Positions 53,526 to 64,000 of a DNA stretch of 64,000 bases are shown piece after piece. The translations under genes were made by a program, and so were the position numbers. The stretch is from positions 29,143,657 through 29,207,656 of the forward strand of contig NC_046674.1 of assembly GCF_003369915.1 (NCBI RefSeq), in the 5' to 3' direction. The notes beneath the pieces are model-generated. The model searched no databases and was not told where the DNA came from. It saw only the letters and a list, made by a program, of their open reading frames with translations. Within the stretch, counting starts at the first letter, position 1, and each line of letters starts with the position of its first letter. Origin of the DNA: Drosophila miranda. Taxonomy: Eukaryota; Arthropoda; Insecta; Diptera; Drosophilidae.

Positions 53526-54259
53526 ACATGTAAAGTCGTTTTATTTATTTAAAATTGGAATTTAAGAGCCGAAGTGGGGTGCAATCTAGTACCTCCTCAA
53601 AACAAACATACAATTTGTTAAACATGGAAAAGGAAACTTTCCTTAGAAAAACATTATTCAATAAACAAAATTAAGGCTTCTAATTGATCAGAAAGGTCGG
53701 TTTGATTCGTGGAATAAAAATGCTGTTGCAGAATAGAGTCGGTATTTCGTTGCGTTGTTTCTTTAGAAGCTACCTTTAAAATATGTAAATATGAATGGAT
53801 ATTTATATACTTATTTATAATAATAATAAATATCATAGCATACTATGGATATAAATTAAATTAAAATCTTTGATCTATCGTATAACATCATGCCGAGGAA
53901 TAGCGATATATCGGTACAGCTCTATTTTGCTGCCAGACTGCAGAAACAATGACTATATTTACAATGTGGTTGACCAAGCTCTAACATGCATATGTGTTCA
54001 TATGCCAAAAATAGCTACACCTAAATGTGCACAAGTGCTTAAACGAATAAGAAGACTACCGAAAGTTCACCTGTACTCGATCACTAACCACTGACTCAAT
54101 TCACAAGTGCACCAAACCCGTTACTCTAAAGTCAGTCTGGGTGGCAGCCCTGTCTAAGCAGCAAAAGAAAATCATTTTTTAGAGGGGTGAAGTACATACA
54201 TATGTACATTAAATCAATTTGTTGATCTTTCTATTCTTCTATTCTTTCTATTGGTAGGA

Positions 54260-54360
54260 GGACGAATACTGTTCTTATAATGGACAGACCCGAAGGAGAT
54301 GTGATGGCGGACCAGAACCTGCTGCCGCAGGCAGGCCAATTTGAAATACTTGTAACCATT
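54260..54360 (+). pseudogene. exon-like fragment A of an unrecognised gene
   Basis: A pyrimidine-rich acceptor (TTCTATTGGTAG) is followed by an ATG-initiated frame MDRPEGDVMADQNLLPQAGQ and FEILVTI, then GTATGT. G/C-ending codons stand out in an AT-rich region. It may be the first coding exon of a gene continued at 55.87 kb, across a DINE-1 insertion. An alternative frame (EDEYCSYNGQTRRRCDGGPE) is also open. Confidence 0.35.
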
Positions 54361-54605
54361 GTATGTTCAGTGGATAACATTAAAAACTACCAAAAATATA
54401 AATATATAAATTTTTAAATAGTAGAATAGATCGGCCATGACTATAGCCAAAAATCATAAAAAATTTGCCAAAACGCCTAAGCGACACAATTACAAATAAT
54501 GGGTATCCTACCAAACATTAAATTACGTTTGTTTTCTAAATTAAGTTGTTATTTTTTAAGTTATTGGAAAAACCGAATATTAAAGTAACGACAATTTTGA
54601 GTTTT

Positions 54606-55500
54606 TATACCCGATACTCAAAATGAGTATTGGGGTATATTAGATTTGTGGTAAAAGTGGATGTGTGTAACGTCCAGAAGGAATCGTTTCCGACCCCATA
54701 AAGTATATATATTCTTGATCAGCATCAATAGCCGAGTCGATTGAGCCCTGTCTGTCTGTCCGTCTGTCCGTCTGTCCGTCCGTCTGTCCGTCCCCTTCAG
54801 CGCCTAGTGCTCAAAGACTATAAGAGCTAGAGCAACGATGTTTTGGACCCAGACTTCTGTGATATGTCACTGCTACAAAAATATTTCAAAACTTCGCCCC
54901 GCCCACTTCCGCCCCCACAAAGGACGAAAATCTGTGGCATCCACAATTTTAAAATACGAGAAAACCAAAAACGTTGAATCGTAGAAAATGACCATATCTT
55001 TTAGACTGCAGAATTTGAATAAGATCGTATTATTGTTATAGCCAGCATCAAGAAAACAATTTCATTTTTTCTCGCCATGTCTCTCTCTAACACACACGTA
55101 GCATAGCCGGCTTTGCTTAGAGTAAAACATTAGCGCCTAGATCTCAGAGACTACAAAAGCTAGAGCAACCAAATTTGGTATCCACACTCCTAATATATCG
55201 GACCGAGACGAGTTTGTTTCAAAATTTCGCCACACCCCCTTCCGCCCCCGCAAAGGACGAAAATCTGGGGATATTCAAAAATCTCAGAGACTATTAAGGC
55301 TAGAGTAACCAAATTTGGTATCCGCACTCCTGTTAGATCTTACTATAAAACGTATATCTCAAAATTTCACCCCACCCCCTTCCGCCCACACAAAGGACGA
55401 AAATCTGTTGCATCCACAATATTGCACATTCGAGAGAACTAAAAACGCAGAATCATAGATAATGACCATATCTATCAGATTGCTGAATCTGGATCAGATC
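54606..55500. mobile_element. DINE-1/SGM-like repeat, fullest copy
   Basis: Begins TATACCCGATACTCAAAATG, with the GACCCCATAAAGTATATATA and TTCTTGATCAGCATCAATAG blocks, a GTCTGTCC array (54751-54795), and three copies of CAAAGGACGAAAATCTG (about 54917, 55251 and 55391) within longer tandem-like repeats. It has no ORF. This matches DINE-1/INE-1-type Helitron remnants common in Drosophila. Confidence 0.88.
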
Positions 55501-55867
55501 AGATCATTTTTATAGCCAATAGGAACAAATCAATTTGCAGTGGCTACGCAGCGCCCGACGTCACGCTCAGACTGATTTTCTGTCTCTCTCGCACGCACTC
55601 TTTGTCGTGTCGTTTAATATTAGCGGCGTCTGCCGGAGGAATTCGTCTTTGAATTCGAAAAACAATCTTTATATGTATGTATACCTTTATTATGCTGCAG
55701 TATTGCAGTATAATACTACAAGCTTTATTGTACCATTTAAATTTGTATATTTTTTTTTGGTAACAATTCGGCTTATTTTGTGCACTGTATGTATGTGTGT
55801 GTGTTTTTTCTCTGACAAGGCAAAAACTGTGTGAATTGATGGGATATTTATGGTGTTCCTCTTTTAG

Positions 55868-56396
55868 GTGTACAGGCCCCCCAATTTGGACGGACTGCAT
55901 AATCAGATGAGGTAAGCCATCGTGAATCCCCTATCCTGCATAGCGCTGGAGTCGAGTGAGTATTGTGTCCGCACCGCAGGAAAATGCTACGCATGTTCTG
56001 CCTTCTACGTAGACTATGACCATCTGGAGGAGATCGCATGCACCGATCTAAGACTCTTACCAAAAATGTTCACCGATATGCGAGTCATGGCCGCCAGGGA
56101 GTCACTCCCGAATGTCCATCCGCTGGAGTACATGATTCAAAAGAAGATGGCGGTTGATATCAAACAGTGTGACGAGTGCATTGAACAACATTGTGTACGC
56201 CGTCTTGGCTACGTTCACGAGCGTCTCCCCCCGTCTCCTCTCCTTGAGATTCATTTGAAATGCATCCGAACTTTCCCCTTCTCTCTCCTTACGCTTTGAA
56301 ATGATCGAGACTAGTGTGTTTCCCATGGCCAAGAAACAGGAAGAGCTGCAGAAGCTCTTTCTCTTCACCTTTAGTTGCGATTCTGTAGTAAAAATG
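55868..56396 (+). pseudogene. exon-like fragments B and C of an unrecognised gene
   Basis: TTTTAG/GTGTACAGG opens a 44-nt piece (VYRPPNLDGLHNQM) followed by GTAAGC. Thirty-two bases later an open frame reads SSEYCVRTAGKCYACSAFYV, DYDHLEEIACTDLRLLPKMF and CDECIEQHCVRRLGYV with cysteine pairs, to a stop at 56299. A further piece, MIETSVFPMAKKQEELQKLF to a stop near 56399, follows in another frame. Thirty-two bases is too short for a fly intron and the simple join gives a stop, so the piece is probably broken or other exons are missing. The cysteine spacing suggests metal binding, but no family is recognised. Confidence 0.4.
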
Positions 56397-56399
56397 TAG

Positions 56400-59300
56400 G
56401 GGATCGGGGTGATCAGCAGCTAGAAGAATAATTCGAAGTATTATTTATTTCATGTTTTTTATTTGATTTATTCGTATAATTGGCCAACAAAAAAAGAAGT
56501 CGTGAAAAACTACCTTTACCAACCAATTTTATCATAGAAGGGCATGGTCGGGGAAGCCCTTTCACTTCCATTCGGGGCCGATGCGGAGACGTAAATCACC
56601 TTTATGGTAAATCGGCAAAAGGTCGGTTTCCACTAGCCCATTGCAATGGGCGGACAGCGCAACAGGACTCTTCTCATAATTATTTTACTGTGTCGCATTA
56701 TGTGATGACATTCGAACGAAAGTATACATATGTATGTGGAGAACATTTTTATCTATGCAATGGCCCTTCTTATGCCCTCCTTTGCCCGTCTTACGACCCT
56801 CTTGCGTTATGAAATGGAACCAACCTTTGGAAATCAACCAGAACCGACACGAAAGAGTCTTGATGCTCTTATTTAGTTATCTTATTATTATATATCACAG
56901 CTTTAAGGTTGCGATTCCTGGCGTAATTATGTCGTCAGGCGTTTGGGCGAGATAGCCATGCCAGTAGATAAGCGAAATAGCTACGCCAGCAGAAGAAATG
57001 TAAAATTCCAAAATATGATTGATGGATGGGAAAGCGCATCGTTCTACCGCCCTTTAGGTGAGCATCCGCATAGGGAGTCCGAGTGCTGATGGATTCCTGA
57101 TTGATACACGCCCATGAAGCCTGCCTCCATTAGTATCGTGCATCCACTATCCTTCTATCCACTCTCCTCCGCATTCCCCGCCGCTAATTGCCTAATGACT
57201 GACTGCAACCAACTAAGGGCGTCACAGGGAGCCGGCTCGGTGGAGCCGCAAATGGATGCATGCCTCAACTTTGCCGGATAAGCAGCGACAGCAACAGCAA
57301 CAGCGGCAGCACCACCAACATTATACGCCTGCATATGCCCGCTGCAGCACGCCCAAACAAAACCGATAGATGCATCGGTTTAATCACAAACAAATGCATC
57401 CAGAAAAACCGACGAAAAAAGGCACAGGAACAACCAGAACGAGCGACAGATAGAGTTCCATCCGACTTTTGGTTTAACTTTTAGGCCTCTGGGAGTTGAT
57501 GATGAAAGCTATAGGTCATTAATAAATGGTGGAACGGATGCACAATGTATATACTTTATAAGACTCTAAAATCATGGTACCCTCCGGAAGGGTATACTTG
57601 TGAAAAACAGCAACAGATTTAGCGTGCAACAATGCAACGATCTCCCTATAACCGCTGCAGCTCTGTTTGTTCGACTATCCCCCCTATCGCACAACATCTA
57701 CTTCTGTTTAACCCCTGACTTACACTCCTCCTGTGGACAATGACAAAACGTTACACATTTTACCCGCTATTAATTTTCGGGAAAAATAACCAAAAACTGA
57801 AAACTGTCTGCCAGGGCTGCCGCAGCTTCATATACCCTCAAAGACTGATTTTCACATGAATATACTTGTACTAGTTCTTTCTATTTTTGGACAAAAACTA
57901 TAAAGTTATAGATCGTATAATCCAGTCATCCATGGATGGATCTGTGACTCCTTAGTCGTTCTTAAACTGACGTTGAGATGAGAACAACATGATATCCAGT
58001 ATATCTACCTTATAGATGAGAGATGTACCTTCGAAACGAGTATACCCTTTAAAATAAGGAGCTGAAAAAACTGGGGAATCGCGAACAGAGTGGGCAAACT
58101 ATGGAGGAAAAACTTTTTGGCTTTGGCTTTGGCTTTATCCCATTCAGCGATGACGGCAGCAACAACGGCGACAACAGCAGCGACATAACTTTTGTGGCCA
58201 AACAAATATGGGGCGGTGCCGCATAGGGGATGGATATAGGGATGTGGATGGGGATGGGGCAGGCATCAACAAACTGTGGGCGTGTGATGGAGAGAGAAGA
58301 GGAGAGGACGGTCGGTGGCCCTGTAAATGTGAGAGGGGCACACACAAAAATAATTATCAGCGCGGTGATTTGCAACAAGCGAAACAGCAGCAGCAGCAAC
58401 AACAGCAAATCACTTACTTACACTACGTTTACCGTTCAACCAGCCTCATGCCGCACCAGAGAAGCCTGGTGCCCCATGCCCCATGCTCCATTCCACAGGC
58501 ATTCGAGTGATGTGATTCTCGCTGCTGCAGCATCAGTAGCCAGCAGCCAGTAGCAGCCAGTAGCAGCGGCAACAGCAACAGCAACAGCGACATCAGCGAT
58601 GATTCCATTTTCCTCCGGATTGTGTTTTTGCTATTTGCCGGAAAGCGCATAAAAAGCATAAGCGCGTAAATAAAGTCAACCTCATTTATTTTGAATATAA
58701 ACTACATTTTTTACGACTGCCAGCCGCAGTGGCAGCCACAACCCCAATAGCAGCCTTTCTTCCATACTCCACACTCCACGCTCCACACTTTACACTCCAC
58801 GAAGCCACGAAGTCAAAGCACTTTGCAACAGTCGCCCGGTGGCAGGTTGGCGACAACAGCCGCAATCCTCGTCCGCTCCTCCGCAGAGCACCTCAGCTAT
58901 GGGATGTAGAAGCGACTCTCGGATGAAGATGAAGACGGACTCAACTTTCTAGCAGCACTTTGATTCACCACAGAAATTCGGTCATGCCTCAGTGCCCATC
59001 GATGGGCTGGAGAGTGCTGTGCGACGACCTTGCTGGCGAAATTCAAATCATTTGCTCTTCCCGCTTCATTTGACTTCAATCAGGGAAAATCAATCTACAA
59101 CCCGACACTCAGAAGAGCTGCTCTGAGAGGGAACTTAGTCCCTAATGATTTATGGGTGTTACCAATAGATAAAAATCACACAAAATGTGACAACATTTTC
59201 CCCATCATTAGGTCTAATATTTAGATATATACCTAGTAATCGGTATGGCGATCTGCATTGATCTCCAGCACTTTCTTTCTTAGGGCATTCGGGAGTCGCC

Positions 59301-62300
59301 TCTTGTTTGGTTTCCTGGGGCCATTGTTTGTTGCTTCTTGCTGCACGCCTGTTGGTTTTATTACGCACTGTTGTCATCCCATTTGCACCGGCCCCACCCC
59401 ATGGTTCACCTTGATTGCGGCGTGGGAGGAGGGGCATCTCCTATCTTGTCTTGCGTCTCACCGTCTTGCGCCACGGACTCCCCCAAAAGGTAAGCAACTT
59501 TTATTGAGGTCTCGACATTAAGCGGCAAAAAAAAGTGACATACAGAATGAGTGGGGTGGGGGCCGCTTGTTTGGGGATATAGTTCATTGCCGGCTGTCGC
59601 CTCTGCCGCTTGTTTGTTTTCCCTGCGAAAATCTCTGCGCCCGAGAGATGAAAGACAGAAAAAAAGAAAAAAAGAAAATAAAAAGAGAATGCATTTGTCA
59701 TGACCTCGAAACGGAAACAATTGAAAAAAGCTTTTCCTATCGCGTCGCGGGTACGACCGTGTACGGACTACGAATTCGGTTTGTCGTCGTCATATGGGGT
59801 CGTCGGGGGTCAGGCGTCAGGGGTCGTCAGGCTGTAACACACACCGAAAAATGCAACTGACATAGAAAAACGGCTCTCTCTCACTCTAATATACGTACCA
59901 CAGCATCGGATAGAAGTACGAGCATAGTATATACGAGTAGGGTATATAAATACATATATGTGTATATATATGTATATACTGTCTATATGAAGTCCCCTTT
60001 TGGTGTACAATGCAATGGACTTGGTCCAGGGTCCAGGGTTCCTGGGGGCAGGGCAGGAAATCAGCAAAAACATTCAACTTACTGCCAAGAAATTTCTTTT
60101 TTTTTTCTGTGTTTTCTTTGTCACACTCTCTGTCTTTTTCTTTCTCATTCTCTTTCTGTGTCCTGTGTTCTGCCTCGTCCTGCTCTCCTCTCCCGTTCCG
60201 GAAAGTCGACTGCCAAAGGCGCAAAAAAGGAAACGGAGCGGCGCATGGTCTCTGGGCCTCTCCTCCTCCTCCACCTTCTTTACTGAGATTTCAGATTTGA
60301 ACCGGTTAGCCTCTGTCCGAGCAGGTTGACATCCACCACGCACTGCTGACCCGCAACGATGTGGACGATGGTTCCAGCCAGGAACTGGATCCAGAGGCAA
60401 ATTGGTGTTCTTTCAGTAGTTCTGGCTTATATTGCACTTGCACCCATACCCGTTCAAGGCGACTGATGGGATGGTATTGGTATTCCTTGCTTCCGGGCTG
60501 TGCGAACTGGTTCCTCGGGGAGGGGGATGAATCTTGAACTCGTTTTGGCACAGCACCAACTTCAAATTAATTGCGCTTCAACTTCATTATTTTGCATGCC
60601 TGAACATGTTTGCTTTGGCATTGCGTCCTGTACTCCCACTCCCACTCCCACTCCAACTCCCACGCCCACTCCCACTCCCACTTTCTACGCCCACTCCCGA
60701 TTCCGAGACCCATTCCTGGCTTCTATTCCATGGCTCCCACTCCTTTAGCTTTCGTTTTCTTTTGGGCCTGACACCATTTTGCGCTTGGTCAATATTTCAA
60801 ACAGATTAGAGAGGCAACGAAATGCACCTTAATTGAATGGCCCTGGGTCTGGGTTAGGGCTGGGGTTGTAGCGCTCGACGGTAGCATCGCAGCTGCTCCG
60901 TACAAGACATACATATTTAATGAGCCTCCGACACGTCGCGACGCATCGCATCTAGTGGCAAGCTGAAGCAGTAGCAAGCGGCATGCCACAGGCAGCACAT
61001 GAAGATCTCCTTCTTGTCTTTCCCTGCCCCAAGACACGGACCACACGCACTCCTTTGCTCTCCGTTTATGCGTGGCACAGTGCGAGACATACGGACGATG
61101 TCGATAAGAAGAACATGTGCTAGAGGTCCCAGGCAGACGCCATTCGATTTTAATGTTTGTCAATTTTTCTCTCGCTCATTTTTTGTATCGTTTATTCGTT
61201 CTGGAATATTTAGCACCTATGCATGCATATTTTCGTGGTATTTCTGGGTAGGGTTTTATAAGCTGTGGTACAGCAATAAGCTTAATCATTTTGAATATTC
61301 AAGGCTCTCGGCTCTTAAGCTTTTTGACCATCCGCAGCTACATTTTGGGATGAAGCTCAATGACACATTCTGGATGGATTTCGTTTACGAAGCCCGGATA
61401 AAATGATGGGCTGAAAACTCCCCCTAACTGCTAAACCACTCTATGTGTGAGAGAGAGAGAGATTCTGACTATAAAATACTGCACTCGAAAATGGAATGGC
61501 AATTGGCAATTGGCTGACCTGACTAGTGGGACTGTGGCATGCGCCATTTTTAATAGCAGGAATACTCGTATTCCAAGATATTTCCCCGCTGTAAGCATGA
61601 TATTTATTAATCTGCCTGAAACTTAATTGCGAAATGAAATATCCCGCTTTGCGGAGAGCCCATGAACGGTGGGCCACCCGCTTCGGGCATCGTTAGTGGC
61701 ACCTTCGAGGCGTCACGCACTCACTCGCATACATTCGAGCCCATAGCCACGTTCTCACACGTGCCCACTCACACAGATACACACGCACACGCATGCAGAC
61801 ACATACACATACATACTCGCCTAGTTGTACGTAAGCCGAAACATAAATTTCGTTAATCATTGAACTGGAAATTTAATAGCTCCAGCCATATATGTACGTA
61901 CGTACTGCTGCCCCACAAAGGTATCAGGGAGGGGGGCGGGGGGGAATGGCATTAAGCGGCAGCATCATCCCCATCCCCAACCCCAATACCCACCTCAACA
62001 CCTCCCCCTTCTGCCACAGCCTGGCCGCAGTGCAGTTAAAGTTTATTCCGCAGCAAAGCGCAGAAATAAGGAAAGCCGAGGAAAACCAAGAAAGAAAAGG
62101 CAAGGCTTCCCCCCACACACCCTCTCACAGAGCCAAAGCCAACGATATAGCGATGATATAGTGATCCGCAATCCTGTCATCTTTTGCTTGCCTGGAAGCA
62201 GCAATTTGTGACCAGGCCTCTGGCCGAATGGCAGTATCCCGCCTCTACAAAGGGTATAATCGCGAACAGAAAATGGCACTCCACGGAGCACGTAGCAAAT

Positions 62301-64000
62301 TCTTGGGAATGGACTCGAGCTATGTATGACGGCGTGGGCGAGGGCGGGGGTGGGGGTAGTCTTCCGCTTAAAACTACGTCAAAATATATAATCGACATTT
62401 TGTTAAAAGACTTGGGCCCCCTGCTGAAGCGGGGCCCTCCTTAGTAGGGGGCAATCTTTGCCCGTATTGTTGCACGTACCCCTAATTCAATCTCCCGACC
62501 TCGAGTCCCTGCTCTCGAGTCTCTCCCCCTGTTAATGCAACGGTGGAGCCGTGGTGCAAGTGAAAATCTCCACAGTTATTTGACCATTATTATGCGAATA
62601 ATGCGAGTTGGGCCAAAGTTCGAAGCAAAACAGCGCCATGGAAGGGGAGCTCCAAAGTCTTAAATTTTTAAAATTACACAATTAAAATAAATTTAAAGTT
62701 TTAAGGATAGTCTTTGGGTTGTGTTGTTTAGTGAAAAAATAAAAATCATCAAATAATTATTGTTTTTGAGTGTTACATTTTTTGCTCAATAATAAATAAA
62801 AAAAAAAAATCCATTAGATAATGGATAATTTTAATAAAAATAATTTTTTCCACCGAAGAATATCCTCTAACTCTAACTTAACATTTTGATAGATATGGAG
62901 AGACTATCTGTAGAGTAGCTATTCTGAGTGAACTATTTTTTTTAAGATACAAAAATAAAATAGAATCTCTATTTAAGGTTCTGACTAATATACCTACACA
63001 TAGAAACTAAGTACCAGGTATCTGAATGTCGAGTTAACTGTGGTTCTGGTTGCGACTGGTTCTTGTCTTCATTTTAGATTTCGTGGTTTTGACAGTCCTG
63101 CAGCTGTATTTCCAAATGAAAGAGAAACAAACGTTGGGAAACCATATTAAGAATTGTCAGACGAACTTTTCGATCGTACCGTTGTTTCAGTGCTGCACAG
63201 TTCACGGAATGTTGAAAAGATCGATATTGCTGCACAACATACACATCTGAGAGTGCTGGAAAGTACTGCATGCTGTCTCGAAACTACCTCAAAACTCGAG
63301 ACAACACTTGTTTAAACTTGAAAAATGGAGTTGGTTATAGGACCAGCTAGAATGCTGTTCCCCAAACTACATTATAGTCGCTTCGAAAGCCTTGGCGTTA
63401 TAAATCTGTGCTTGAATTTCTTTGGACAGCTTGGGACCATGTCTCAGAGCGTAAAAATGCTATTAACAGATGTGTTCTTAACCGAAGCTGAGAGGGTTCA
63501 GGTTCGGGGTGTTCGGCGGACATAAATGACCTGAAAGGCGTTTCAGCTTAAACAGTTCCGATCCGATTCGCCATCGCCTCAGCGTCTTGTGCCACGTTCA
63601 ATGGCCCAACACGGACCATGACACGGGCGCGGAGACTGAGATTGGAACGCAGAAGGAAAAGAAGACGGAGACAGGGCAAGAGCCCTGGAAACCTGGCCGT
63701 AAAGCGCTCTGCCTCAAGTCCAGCCGCCCAGCAATTGTTATAGTGCCGTGCCACAAACAGCCTCAGAAGCAGCTTGTGCTGCTGCTGCAATCGAAATGGC
63801 TCACAACCCTGCCCCGGCTCTGGCTCGGACCCAGTCCATTGTTACACCAAGGTTTTATCCGAGCCGAGTCACACCATAAATGCCAAGCACCCTATTTTCG
63901 AATGCACTGATAGAAACAGTCAACGCAGGGATAGTAGCTGCTCCTCCTCTGCTCGATGAGATTGTGCTGGGAAGGTCCAGAGCTTGCCGGACCAGATTTT
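56400..64000. other. non-coding DNA to the window end
   Basis: No supported exon. Contains AACAGCAACAGCGG repeats (57280-57310), CAGCAGCAGCAAC (58386-58405), CAGCCAGTAGCAG repeats (58530-58600), a CCCACTCCCACT minisatellite (60630-60690), a CA tract (61770-61815), a GGGCCCC hairpin (62414-62437) and AT-rich DNA at 62650-62960. Confidence 0.4.

Noticed and set aside
62414..62437. GGGCCCC hairpin as a transcription terminator
   Set aside because: Intrinsic terminators do not apply to fly RNA polymerase II and no gene ends nearby.

Overview
The window reads as euchromatic Drosophila DNA. Introns are short (about 55-70 nt) with GT-AG ends, promoters carry TATCGATA and GGTCACACTG boxes, simple repeats (GA, CT, CA/GT, CTG) are abundant, and there are DINE-1/SGM-type (Helitron-derived) repeats. 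From memory su(w[a]), Cdc45 and the acidic EF-hand gene are X-linked (Muller A) in D. melanogaster, so this is probably the homologous X interval of another Sophophora species. The species itself cannot be fixed from the sequence.

Left part (1-8.6 kb) is compact and gene-dense. The 5' half of su(w[a]), an SR-like splicing regulator, runs leftward off the window edge (2273 to <1). A short unrecognised membrane-protein-like ORF lies at 4.0 kb. Two leftward genes follow: a gamma-butyrobetaine/trimethyllysine dioxygenase family enzyme (5734-4448) and the RNase P subunit Rpp21 (6444-5822). Cdc45, the CMG helicase subunit, is divergent from Rpp21 and runs rightward (6799-8609).

The most unusual structure is a direct tandem duplication of about 4 kb. 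8203-12240 is repeated as 12241-16340 with well under 1% substitutions plus microsatellite changes. Each unit holds the last 134-135 codons of Cdc45, a broken fragment of a mitochondrial tRNA 2-thiouridylase (TRMU) gene on the opposite strand, and a promoter-like block with an apparent 5' exon and a strong GTAAGT donor. The internal breakpoint places an ATG exactly in frame with the Cdc45 tail, giving a 136-residue start-to-stop ORF.

Middle part (16-37 kb) is mostly non-coding, presumably intronic/regulatory, with four protein genes or predictions: an unrecognised 152-aa protein (21991-22650, +), a Gln/Lys/Glu/His-rich 440-aa protein whose C-terminal membrane segment is assembled by splicing (29302-27883, -), a five-coding-exon acidic calmodulin-like protein whose ATG forms the end of its own exon (30645-32083, +), and an intronless Asn/Ser/Gly-rich 281-aa ORF (36143-35298, -). 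A possibly frameshifted small ORF lies at 23 kb and a (CTG)36 tract at 26.8 kb.

Right part (37-64 kb) has no convincing intact gene. It contains simple repeats, a 174-bp MITE with 15-bp terminal inverted repeats and a TA target duplication (48586-48759), three DINE-1-like elements (51.6, 53.4 and 54.6-55.5 kb), and scattered exon-like pieces of an unrecognised gene or remnant (54.26-56.4 kb). The rest is probably long introns or cis-regulatory DNA.
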